From Salinigranum halophilum (GTDB lineage: Archaea > Halobacteriota > Halobacteria > Halobacteriales > Haloferacaceae): 64,000 bases of DNA. Positions within the stretch are counted from its first letter, which is position 1. Every line of letters starts with the position of its first letter. The notes under the pieces were generated by a model, which was not told where the DNA came from, made no database searches, and worked only from the letters and a program-made list of their open reading frames with translations. Both the position numbers and the translations under genes were made by a program. This document shows positions 26,600-34,401 of the stretch, piece after piece. The DNA lies in the NCBI RefSeq assembly GCF_007004735.1, contig NZ_SSNL01000003.1:62001-126000 (forward strand), written 5' to 3'.

Positions 26600-27184
26600 G
26601 TGCCGCGCTTCACCTACCCCTGTCCGGCCTGTCGGAGCACGAACAGCCTCCACGGCACCGACTGCCGGTTCGAAGGGACGCCGTGGGCCGAGGTGGAGCG
26701 CGCCTACATCGACGTCCTCTCTCGGCTCTCCGCGTCGCCGCTCCGCGAGGACGCCCTCCGAGACGAGGTCGAGTGGTCGGCGCTCCACGAGGCGGCACTC
26801 CGCCAGCTGAAACACGAGGACCGCCTCACCGAACGGAACGGCGTTCTCCGGCTCCGAACGGCCGAGGAGTATCGCGAAGAGGTCTCCGAGCCGACAGTCG
26901 AACCGCTCCGAACGATCTACCAACAGGGGTCGGTCCCCGGCTGTCACGACAACGCCGTCTTCGCGATGATCGCCTGGTACGAGATGGTCGGCCTCTCGTG
27001 GGCCGAGACGAAAGAGAACGTCGTCGCCTGGCTCGAAGAGAGCGGGACGTGGGGCCGCGGCGGCTTCGAGGAGACCTCGCCGGGTGAACTCGTCGAGAAG
27101 AAACGCCACGTCTACGAGGCCGGCTACGGCTGGAAGGAGAAGGCCGAGTCGGCAAAGCGCGTCATCGACCGTCACCTGGGGTAG
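26600..27184 (+). CDS. hypothetical protein with N-terminal zinc knuckle
   Basis: A 194-residue soluble protein. The N-terminus RFTYPCPACRSTNSLHGTDC has CxxC plus a further Cys (about 7, 10, 20), a likely zinc site. Next comes a winged-helix-like region (EWSALHEAALRQLKHEDRLT, LRLRTAEEY) suggesting DNA or protein binding. The C-terminal half contains SVPGCHDNAVFAMIAWYEMV and HVYEAGYGWKEKAESAKRVI. Start GTG at 26600 is fixed by a TATA-like CATATTAC 27 nt upstream. A conserved haloarchaeal family, not recognised by function. Confidence 0.78.
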   Translation: MPRFTYPCPACRSTNSLHGTDCRFEGTPWAEVERAYIDVLSRLSASPLREDALRDEVEWSALHEAALRQLKHEDRLTERNGVLRLRTAEEYREEVSEPTVEPLRTIYQQGSVPGCHDNAVFAMIAWYEMVGLSWAETKENVVAWLEESGTWGRGGFEETSPGELVEKKRHVYEAGYGWKEKAESAKRVIDRHLG

Positions 27185-27226
27185 GTGGACCGACAGGCCG
27201 AAGCACCTCCCCCTGCTCGGAGAGGT

Positions 27227-28561
27227 ATGGCTGTCCCCGAGGCGTCAACGGCTTCGCTCACCACGCCCCGTCGCGCACTCGCCACCGTCATCTTCGTCGT
27301 CTTCTTGGACCTCGTCGGCTTCGGCGTCGTCATCCCCATTCTCCCCTTCTACGTCCGCAGCTTCGGCGTCAGCGACGTCTTCATCGGCCTCCTCGCGGCG
27401 TCGTACTCGCTCATGCAGTTCGTCTTCGCGCCCCTCCTGGGCCGCATCTCCGACACTCACGGCCGGCGACCGGTGCTCATGCTCTCGCTCGTCGGGAGCA
27501 CCGTCGCCTGGACGGTGTTCGGTCTCGCGGGCGAAGTGCTCGCCGCCGCGGGTCTCGTCGCCGGCGTCGCGACACTGTTCGCGTCACGGATGCTCGCCGG
27601 CGCGATGGGCGGTAACATCGCGACGGCACAGGCGTACGTCGCGGACGTGACGCCGCTCGAACGTCGCGCCGCCTCGCTCGGACTCATCGGTGCCTCGTTC
27701 AGCCTCGGCTTCATCTTCGGCCCCGCGCTGGGTGGGCTCCTCGCCAGCGACGCCGTCGTCGCGCTCGCCCGTGACCTCCTTCCCGCGTTCGTCCCGACCA
27801 CCCGCTTCTCGCTCCCGTCGTTCGGCGCTGCCGGACTCAGCCTCCTCGCGCTCGGGTCGGCGGCGCTGTTCCTCCCCGAACCCGAACGCACCCGTGGGCC
27901 GGCCCAGCGTGTGACGCTCGTCGGAGGGTTCGTCGAGGCGCTCTCGAACCTCCGCCTCCGAGGGCTCGTCGTCTCCTTCTTCCTCCTCTCGCTCGCCTTC
28001 TCGGGCGTCCAGGTGATGTTCATCCCCTTCGCGGCCGACGTCTACGGCTACGACGCCACCCAGACGGCCTTCTTTCTCACCTACATCGGCTTTCTGGGTG
28101 CGGTCAACCAGGGCGTCCTCGTCGGTCGGCTCTCGGCGCGATTCCCGGGCGACCGGCTCGCCGTCGTCGGCGCGCTCTTCCTCCTCGTCTCGCTCGTCTT
28201 GCTTCCCTTCTCGCCGGACGTCGGTCGACTCCTCCCACCCCTCGGCGGCCCTCCGTGGTTCACCCGCGAACTGTTCGTCCTGCTCGTCGACGGCGCGCTC
28301 CTCTCGTTCGGGAACAGCCTCCTGAACGTCTCGCTCGCCACGCTGGTCTCGACCCGCGCGAGCGCCGACCGCCAGGGCAACGCGTTCGGTGTCACCCAGG
28401 GGGCCGGGAGCCTCGGACGCACTGTCGGCCCGCCGGCGATGGCCGCGCTCTACGTCGTCGGCTTCCCGCTGCCGTTCCTCGTCGGCGCGGTCATCCTCGT
28501 TCCCATCGTGTACATCCTGGCACGGTCGCCGCACGTGACGCTCGGCCACACCGCTGGCTGA
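27227..28561 (+). CDS. MFS transporter, DHA1/TetA-like
   Basis: Twelve-helix major facilitator of 444 residues. The MFS signature between helices 2 and 3 is clear: LLGRISDTHGRRPVLMLSLV (about 73-92). The N-terminal LVGFGVVIPILPFYVRSFG is typical of tetracycline/drug efflux-type carriers, as is the motif C region GLIGASFSLGFIFGPALGG near helix 5. A long polar insert with FTRELFVLLVDG lies between helices 9 and 10. Probably an efflux pump; substrate not predictable. Confidence 0.9.
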   Translation: MAVPEASTASLTTPRRALATVIFVVFLDLVGFGVVIPILPFYVRSFGVSDVFIGLLAASYSLMQFVFAPLLGRISDTHGRRPVLMLSLVGSTVAWTVFGLAGEVLAAAGLVAGVATLFASRMLAGAMGGNIATAQAYVADVTPLERRAASLGLIGASFSLGFIFGPALGGLLASDAVVALARDLLPAFVPTTRFSLPSFGAAGLSLLALGSAALFLPEPERTRGPAQRVTLVGGFVEALSNLRLRGLVVSFFLLSLAFSGVQVMFIPFAADVYGYDATQTAFFLTYIGFLGAVNQGVLVGRLSARFPGDRLAVVGALFLLVSLVLLPFSPDVGRLLPPLGGPPWFTRELFVLLVDGALLSFGNSLLNVSLATLVSTRASADRQGNAFGVTQGAGSLGRTVGPPAMAALYVVGFPLPFLVGAVILVPIVYILARSPHVTLGHTAG

Positions 28562-28683
28562 CTGGGCCGTCGGCTCCGAGGTGACTTTCCGGTCGCATCC
28601 CCTCCGGACCGTCGCCTCGTGTGCATTGTCACATCTGATTATCACCCGTGAATCCTTTTGACGGTCCACCCGAGAGTGCCGGC

Positions 28684-30354
28684 ATGCTCCCGGGCGTCTC
28701 ACCGCTGGTCGTCGGGTCCTTGCTGGCCGGTGGTACCTCGCTCTCGCTCGCGCTGTACGCCCGGTCCGAGCAGGCCGAGCCGGGGTCGACCGCCTTCGCC
28801 CTCCTGATGCTCGGGGCGACGGTGTGGTCGTTCTCGTACGCGGTCGCCCTCGGCGTCTTCGAACCGTCCCTGCGCGTCCTGATGGAGGTCCCCATCGAGG
28901 TCGGAAAGGCACTCGTCGCACCCGCCTGGCTGGCGTTCGCGCTCGGCTACACCGGCCGCGCGGAGTACCTCACTCGACGCACCGTCGCCGCGCTCGCGGC
29001 CTTTCCGATCGCGACCTTACTCGTCGTCGCCCTGCCCGAACTCAGACCGCTCATCTGGACGAACTACCACCTCACCCCGACGCTCGGCGCGGCGACGGTG
29101 TCGTACGACCCGGCGCTCTGGCACTACGCCCACGCCGCGTACGGGTACGTCCTCGTCGGCGCGGGGATGGCGCTCCTCGTCGACACGCTGGCCTCACACG
29201 GCGCGCTGTACCGCGACCAGACACTCGCGCTCGTCGTCGGGTCGCTCTTCCCGACCGTCGCCCACGTCAAGCGCACCTTCCAGTTCGGCCCGGTGGTCGC
29301 CGTCGACTTCACACCGATGGCACTCGCGATAACGGGGCTCACCTTCGGTTACGCGCTCTTCCGGTTCGACCTGTTCGACCTCGTTCCGGCGACCAGCTAT
29401 CGGGGGCGTCGGACCGCCATCGACGACCTCGGCGTCGGCGTCGTCATCGTCACGAACGACGACCGAATCGTCGAACTCAACCGGGAGGCCCGACGGCTGT
29501 TCGGTGTCACCGACGCCGCGGGCGACCCGCTCTCGACACTCGTCCCCGCCCACGCGTTCGACGGCGGGACGTTCGACGTCGTCGTCGAGGGTCATCGCCG
29601 CACGCTCGAAGTCGTCCCGTCCCGAATCGACCATCCGCACGGGACCGCCGCCGGTCGGACCATCGCCCTACACGACATCACCGACCGCGAGGCCCGCCGT
29701 CAGCGACTCGAGGTGCTCAACCGCGTCCTCAGACACAACCTCCGGAACGAGATGACGGTCGTCATGGGCTACGCCGACCTCCTCGCGGAGTCGCTCTCGG
29801 GTGACGACGCGGCGTACGCGAGAAAGATTGAGTCGCGCTCGACGGCCCTCGCCGAACTGGGCCAGAAGGCCCACGACTTCGAGTCGGTGCTCGAATCAGC
29901 GCCCGACGCCACTCCATCGTCCGTCGACCTCGACACGGTCGTCACGGACGTCACGGCCGACTTTGCCGACGACGCCGACGTCGAACTGGACGTCCCGCCC
30001 GACCTGACTGTCGAGACCAACGAGCGCGTGCTCCGGATGGTGCTCGTGACCGTCGTCGAGAACGCCGTCGAACACAACGACAGCACCGACCCCTGGGTCG
30101 CGGTGACGGCCCGCACAGCTCGTCTCGACGGTGGCGACACCGACGGCGGCGATGCCGTCGTCATCAAAATTGCGGACGACGGTCCCGGCATCCCCGAGTA
30201 CGAACTCGGTGTCGTCACAGCGGGCGAGGAGACGCCGCTCGAACACGGGAGCGGACTCGGCCTGTGGATTCTCCAGTGGGGGAGTCGGTGGCTGGGTGCC
30301 GACGTCGACTTCGAGACCGGCGACCGGGGGACGACGGTCCGCCTCCGGCTCTGA
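28684..30354 (+). CDS. sensor histidine kinase, 7TM-type input with PAS
   Basis: A membrane sensor of about 556 residues. Residues 1-225 form seven membrane helices of the HisK-N 7TM type. A PAS-like domain follows (GVVIVTNDDRIVELNREARR), then a HisKA-like helix with the phosphoacceptor in VLRHNLRNEMTVVMGY, and a C-terminal HATPase (NAVEHND N-box, [14 protein letters not shown]1, EHGSGLGLWIL G2). No receiver or output domain is attached, and no response regulator is adjacent. An in-frame GTG 36 bases upstream (28648) is an alternative start. Confidence 0.9.
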   Translation: MLPGVSPLVVGSLLAGGTSLSLALYARSEQAEPGSTAFALLMLGATVWSFSYAVALGVFEPSLRVLMEVPIEVGKALVAPAWLAFALGYTGRAEYLTRRTVAALAAFPIATLLVVALPELRPLIWTNYHLTPTLGAATVSYDPALWHYAHAAYGYVLVGAGMALLVDTLASHGALYRDQTLALVVGSLFPTVAHVKRTFQFGPVVAVDFTPMALAITGLTFGYALFRFDLFDLVPATSYRGRRTAIDDLGVGVVIVTNDDRIVELNREARRLFGVTDAAGDPLSTLVPAHAFDGGTFDVVVEGHRRTLEVVPSRIDHPHGTAAGRTIALHDITDREARRQRLEVLNRVLRHNLRNEMTVVMGYADLLAESLSGDDAAYARKIESRSTALAELGQKAHDFESVLESAPDATPSSVDLDTVVTDVTADFADDADVELDVPPDLTVETNERVLRMVLVTVVENAVEHNDSTDPWVAVTARTARLDGGDTDGGDAVVIKIADDGPGIPEYELGVVTAGEETPLEHGSGLGLWILQWGSRWLGADVDFETGDRGTTVRLRL

Positions 30355-30362
30355 GGGCGGTC

Positions 30363-30905
30363 TCAGTCGGTCAGCAGCCTCGTCACCGAGTCGACGGGGA
30401 CGGAGACCCCCATGTCCCGCCACGTTTCCAACGCCGTGTCGGCCGCGTCGGTCGAGAGTGCGTCTCGTTCGACGGCGCGGGCGACCAGGCCGACGGACCC
30501 CGTGGTCGGGACGCCGTACGTCGTGGCGACGGTGCGGACGTCTCGGTCGTCCGTCGCCAGGGGGACGCCGGCAGCCCACGCCTGATAGAGCACCGACGCC
30601 TCTCCCGCGGCGAGGCGGTCGAGGAGTTCGGGCTTCCGCTGGCGGACGAGCGACCCCGCGACGGTGATTCCGCCCCCGGCCGATTCGTCGAGCGGGTCCG
30701 AGAGCCCGGTGAGCGCCCGCGAGAGGCTGTCGAACCCCGCGGTGACGCCCGCGTTGAGTTCGGCGCGAACCGCGTACGAGGTGCGGGGGTTGTCGACCGT
30801 CTCGGGGATGACGCCGACGATATCGGCGGCAGCGAAGTTCGCGAGGACCGTCGTGTCGAGGTAGAGCCGGTCGTACGACGGCCGTGACTCGCTGGCGGGA
30901 GTCAT
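30363..30905 (-). CDS. PIN-domain putative toxin (type II TA)
   Basis: A 180-residue PIN-fold ribonuclease candidate. It starts DRLYLDTTVLANFAAADIVG (acidic residue Asp17), has a central Glu (YAVRAELNAGV) and the late acidic pair ATDDRDVRTVATTYGV (about 117-132), the usual layout of metal-binding acidic residues. Its ATG overlaps the stop of the upstream antitoxin by four bases, so both are translated together. DUF3368-type PIN toxins are commonly paired with UPF0175 proteins, as here. RNA target unknown. Confidence 0.8.
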   Translation of the reverse strand: MTPASESRPSYDRLYLDTTVLANFAAADIVGVIPETVDNPRTSYAVRAELNAGVTAGFDSLSRALTGLSDPLDESAGGGITVAGSLVRQRKPELLDRLAAGEASVLYQAWAAGVPLATDDRDVRTVATTYGVPTTGSVGLVARAVERDALSTDAADTALETWRDMGVSVPVDSVTRLLTD

Positions 30906-31123
30906 CTGACCGTGCGGGCGACGTCGAGTTCACGCCGTGCCGCCTCGCGCTCTGTGACTCCGAGGCGGAGGTCGACGCTCGACGACCGGAGCGTCTCGGC
31001 CAACTCGAACCGCGAACAGTTCGCTCGCTCCGCCGCCTGCCCGAGTGTCGACTCGCCCAGCGCGTACTGCCCGACGGCCGCGGCGAGCCACTCGTCCGTC
31101 TCGTTCGGACCCGAGTCTGTCAT
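30902..31123 (-). CDS. UPF0175-like antitoxin
   Basis: A 73-residue helical protein preceding the PIN gene. The sequence WLAAAVGQYALGESTLGQAA then ERANCSRFELAETLRSS contains a helix-turn-helix-like pattern typical of UPF0175 (antitoxin of the PIN/DUF3368 systems). The Arg-rich C-terminus (RLGVTEREAARRELDVARTV) could wrap the toxin. Autoregulation of the operon is likely but not shown by sequence. Confidence 0.78.
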   Translation of the reverse strand: MTDSGPNETDEWLAAAVGQYALGESTLGQAAERANCSRFELAETLRSSSVDLRLGVTEREAARRELDVARTVR

Positions 31124-31202
31124 TCCCGGGGACGTACTCGGCCGTTCAGTATGAAAGTACGGTTCGGCGGTCTCGAGAGGCGCGTCGCCTCCGTCTCGAC
31201 GC

Positions 31203-31958
31203 TCAGTTGCTCTGGATGCGCGGCGCGAGCATGTACGTGACCTGCCCCTGCCCCTCCGCGATGGCGTAGTGGAGTTTGACCGGGAACTCCTCGCCGAGTT
31301 CGACGGTCACCTCGGCGTCCTTGGGGATGGCTTTGTTCATGTCCTTGAGGTAGTCGAGCGAGAACAGCGAACTGGCCGGGCCGGCGGAGAGCGAGATGAG
31401 GTCGGCTTTCGTGAGCGTGAGGTCGACGTCGTCGGTGTCGCCCTCGGCCTCGATGTGGAAGGTCTCTTCTTCCTCGTCGACGCGCAGGGAGATGTGGTCC
31501 GAGACCATGTCGGCGGCCTTGATACCGCGGTCCAACTGCGCGCCCTCCAGGACGATACCGGCGGGGAGGTCGAGGTCGGGGATGTCGGGCTCTTTCCTGA
31601 TGGAGTCGGGGTCGATGAGCGCCAGCGTGTACGACAGCTTCGAGTCGGCGGTGTCGATCTGGATGTGGAGTTTGCGGGTCTCCTCGTTGAGTTCGAGGTG
31701 CACGAGGTCGTCGGCGTTCGCCATCTTCGCGATCTCTTCGAGGCGGTTGAGGTTGACGCCGATGACGCCGCCGTCGGCCTCGTAGGACTCGAACGCGGCC
31801 GCCTCCAGCGTGAGGTCGACCATCCCGACGTTCGCGGGGTCGACGGCGGTAATCGAGAGGTCGTCTTCGTTCAACCGAATCTTGCACTCCTCGACGAGGA
31901 CGCTCACTGAGTCGAGCGCGTCGCGGAGCGTCGCGGCGCTCACGATGGCGTTGAACAT
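31203..31958 (-). CDS. pcn: DNA polymerase sliding clamp PCNA
   Basis: Homotrimeric ring that tethers DNA polymerase and other factors. The 251 residues show the clamp fold with two related halves. Landmarks: [37 protein letters not shown], the Leu/Ile-rich interdomain connector ([15 protein letters not shown]) and the C-terminal [12 protein letters not shown]. Its surface is very acidic. A minus-strand TATTTTTA centred near 31986 lies 28 nt upstream of the ATG. Confidence 0.97.
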   Translation of the reverse strand: MFNAIVSAATLRDALDSVSVLVEECKIRLNEDDLSITAVDPANVGMVDLTLEAAAFESYEADGGVIGVNLNRLEEIAKMANADDLVHLELNEETRKLHIQIDTADSKLSYTLALIDPDSIRKEPDIPDLDLPAGIVLEGAQLDRGIKAADMVSDHISLRVDEEEETFHIEAEGDTDDVDLTLTKADLISLSAGPASSLFSLDYLKDMNKAIPKDAEVTVELGEEFPVKLHYAIAEGQGQVTYMLAPRIQSN

Positions 31959-32409
31959 GTACTCGCAGGTACGACAGCGGTCTTAAAAATACTCCTGATT
32001 TAGTGTCTCTCGTGCGCGTCGCGTGTGCGACGGCAGGCCGTGTCGCTCACGACCCACGTCCACTGACGCTCCGGAGCGTCTCCCCCGTGTCGCCTCCGGC
32101 GTCTCGGTGTCGCTCGGCCGACACTCTCCGATTCTTAAAATAATTTGAAGTACTCCCCCGTGCAACTCCGCCTGTCCTGTTGGACCACAGGACGCGCTCG
32201 GATGGTTTCGTCGTCACCCTCCCCGGGTACTGGGACCATCTGACCTCTCCTCTCCCTTTCGACCCGCTGAGGCTGCCCGAAGCCGCCGCCACCGCCTCCC
32301 GACTCGACTCTCGATTCGGCACCCCTTTCAGCCTCGGCGGCGTCGAGACGGCTATGAAACACGGCTCGCACGACGGTGTCTCACGACCACTCGCTGAGGT
32401 GCCCTGACC
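31959..32409. other. 451-bp intergenic region with two AT-rich promoter-like elements
   Basis: Holds the PCNA TATA element (31983-31990) and a second, stronger AT-rich block (32130-32150, CTTAAAATAATTTGAAG). On the + strand the latter lies about 25 nt ahead of a hairpin GTCCTG-TTGGACCA-CAGGAC (32175-32194). No convincing protein gene lies in the remainder (32195-32409), so a leader or small RNA is possible. Confidence 0.4.
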
Positions 32410-33183
32410 ATGCCACGTAAAGACGAGTACTACAACCGGGCCAAGCAGGAGGGCTACCGCGCTCGCTCGGCGTACAAGCTCAAACAGCTCGACCGCGACG
32501 CCGGCCTGTTCGGTCCCGGCAACACGGTCGTCGACCTCGGTGCCGCTCCGGGCGGGTGGCTCCAGGTGGCCGCCGAGGCGGTCGGCCCGCAGGGACGCGT
32601 GGTCGGCGTCGACCTCCAGCGCATCAAGCCGCTGGACGACCACGACAACGTCGAGACCGTCCGCGGCGACATGACCGACGAGGAGACCCGTGCTCGTATC
32701 ACGGAACTCGTCGGCGAGGAGGGTGCGGACGTCGTCATCTCGGACATGGCACCGAACATGACCGGCGAGTACTCACTGGACCACGCCCGCTCCGTCCACC
32801 TCGCGCGACAGGCGTTCGAGACCGCGTTGGCAGTGCTCGCGACCGGCGGCGACCTCGCCGTGAAGGTGTTCGACGGCCCCGACGTCGCCGACCTCCGAAG
32901 CGAGATGGACGCGGAGTTCCAGTACGTCCGGTCGATTCGCCCCGCCGCCTCTCGCGACGCCTCCTCGGAGCAGTATCTCGTCGGCAAGCATCGCATCACG
33001 GCACCGGTCCGCGAGGGGGACGAACTCGCGGTCGACATCGAGGACGTCGGCAGTGAGGGCGACGGTATCGCCAAGGTGGACGGCTTCACGCTGTTCGTGC
33101 CCGGCACCGAGACGGGCGAGACGCTCCGCGTGCGGGTGACGGACGTGAAACCGCGGTTCGCCTTCGCGGAACGGCTGGACTAA
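32410..33183 (+). CDS. rlmE: 23S rRNA 2'-O-ribose uridine methyltransferase with TRAM domain
   Basis: FtsJ/RrmJ-type SAM methyltransferase, 257 residues. The N-terminus YNRAKQEGYRARSAYKLKQL carries the catalytic Lys (about 23). The SAM motif is VVDLGAAPGGWLQVAAEA, the catalytic Asp lies in VVISDMAPNMTG and the later Lys in GDLAVKVFDGPD. The last 60 residues are a TRAM RNA-binding domain (DELAVDIEDVGSEGDGIAKV, RVRVTDVKPRFAFAE), the usual fusion in haloarchaea. Its 3' end overlaps the convergent gene by four bases. Confidence 0.95.
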   Translation: MPRKDEYYNRAKQEGYRARSAYKLKQLDRDAGLFGPGNTVVDLGAAPGGWLQVAAEAVGPQGRVVGVDLQRIKPLDDHDNVETVRGDMTDEETRARITELVGEEGADVVISDMAPNMTGEYSLDHARSVHLARQAFETALAVLATGGDLAVKVFDGPDVADLRSEMDAEFQYVRSIRPAASRDASSEQYLVGKHRITAPVREGDELAVDIEDVGSEGDGIAKVDGFTLFVPGTETGETLRVRVTDVKPRFAFAERLD

Positions 33184-33383
33184 CCGTTCTCTCTCGGGCC
33201 GTGGCCGGGTTCGATGATGAGGTCGAGCCCCAACTGTGTCGAACACTCGCCCCGCCACGCCCCGCGACACCGACCGGTCGCGACGATGTCGGTAAACGAC
33301 GTGTAGCTTCCGCAGTTCGGGCACCGTACTCCCCGCTCCATCGCGTCGTCCTCGGAGAGACGGATTCTGCGGCAGTCGGGCAT
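33180..33383 (-). CDS. small zinc-binding protein
   Basis: A 67-residue protein with four or five Cys, including the knuckle CPNCGSYTSF and a second pair in RCRGAWRGEC (about 39 and 46), consistent with one zinc site, plus an N-terminal Cys (MPDCRRI). The start at 33383 is supported by a TATA-like AGTTTATC about 27 nt upstream. A later in-frame ATG at 33341 would give only the zinc core. Unknown haloarchaeal family. Confidence 0.68.
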   Translation of the reverse strand: MPDCRRIRLSEDDAMERGVRCPNCGSYTSFTDIVATGRCRGAWRGECSTQLGLDLIIEPGHGPRENG

Positions 33384-33480
33384 ACGTGGGCTACGTTAGC
33401 ACTGGTGATAAACTAGCCCGGCGTTTCGGTCGGAGACGCGACGACGGAACGCCGTAGCGACCCGCTCTCTCGGGAGGCGG

Positions 33481-34191
33481 TCACTCCACCGTCCACGGGT
33501 TGGCCGGCTCTTCGTCCGTCCCGTCGCTCACGAACCGCACGACTGCGTAGACGAACGGCGTGTCGACGAGCGCGATGAGTAGCTTCAGGAGGTACTGACC
33601 GACGACGAGCGCGACCAGCACCGAGACCGGGAGCGCCTGGCCCGTTCCGAGCAGGGTCGGGGCGGCGAAGAAGGCGATGGAGACGAACAGCACGGTGTCG
33701 ATGGCCTGCGAGGTCGCCGTCGACCCGATGTTCCGCAGCCACAGGTAGCTCCCCTCCGTGCGGTCTCTGAGCGCGTGGAACACGAGGACGTCCCAGTTCT
33801 GGCTCACGACGTACGCGAGCAAGCTCCCGGCGACGATGTTGGTGCTCGCGCCGAGGACGGTGGCGAACTGTCCGGGGTCGACGCTCGTCGGCGCGGCGGG
33901 CGCGAGGATGGTGCTCCACACCAGCGCGAGGAGCACGAAGTTCATCACGAAGCCGACGTTGACGAGCACCTGCGCGTCGCGCTTCCCGTACAGTTCCGCG
34001 TAGCAGTCGGAGGCGAAGAAGGTGAGCGCGTACGCGAGTGCGGCCCCGGGGAGGAACACCGTCGACCCGACGGGACCGACGGAGACGGGCAGCGGGACCG
34101 CGAGCACCTTCGAAGCCGTGAGCTGAGCGGTGACGAGCGCCGTGACGAACAGCGCGACGAGCGCCGTCCGGGCCGTCCGCCGCCTACTCAT
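33481..34191 (-). CDS. queuosine precursor transporter-type membrane protein (VUT/YhhQ family)
   Basis: Six-helix transporter of 236 residues. The family pattern is clear: VTAQLTASKVLAVPLPVSVG, GAALAYALTFFASDCYAELY then GKR, and QNWDVLVFHALRDRTEGSYLW then LRNIGSTATSQAIDTVLF. In bacteria the family imports queuine or preQ0/preQ1. In archaea it would salvage a 7-deazapurine for archaeosine, which is inference. It overlaps the preceding RHH gene by eight bases. Confidence 0.9.
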   Translation of the reverse strand: MSRRRTARTALVALFVTALVTAQLTASKVLAVPLPVSVGPVGSTVFLPGAALAYALTFFASDCYAELYGKRDAQVLVNVGFVMNFVLLALVWSTILAPAAPTSVDPGQFATVLGASTNIVAGSLLAYVVSQNWDVLVFHALRDRTEGSYLWLRNIGSTATSQAIDTVLFVSIAFFAAPTLLGTGQALPVSVLVALVVGQYLLKLLIALVDTPFVYAVVRFVSDGTDEEPANPWTVE

Positions 34192-34357
34192 CGTCGATTC
34201 GTCCGTGTCGTTCGTCGATCTCGTCGAGGAGGTCCAGCGTCTTCCGAATCGACGCCCGGATGGCGTCGGAGCGGTTGACGAACTTCTTGTCGTCGCCGAC
34301 GTGTTCGTCGAGGTCCGCGAGCAACTCGTCGGGCACTTCGACGCTTATCTTGGCCAT
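34184..34357 (-). CDS. ribbon-helix-helix (CopG-type) protein
   Basis: A 57-residue DNA-binding protein. The N-terminal beta strand AKISVEVPDELLADLDEHV and the helix pair FVNRSDAIRASIRKTLDLLD are textbook RHH; the dimer would read the major groove with the strand. The tail is Asp/Glu-rich. The stop overlaps the ATG of the transporter gene by eight bases, so the two are cotranscribed and the protein may regulate that operon. No operator was identified. Confidence 0.88.
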   Translation of the reverse strand: MAKISVEVPDELLADLDEHVGDDKKFVNRSDAIRASIRKTLDLLDEIDERHGRIDDE

Positions 34358-34401
34358 ACTCGCGGATTCGCACGCGAATACTTACGGGCTTCGCACCGCG
34401 G

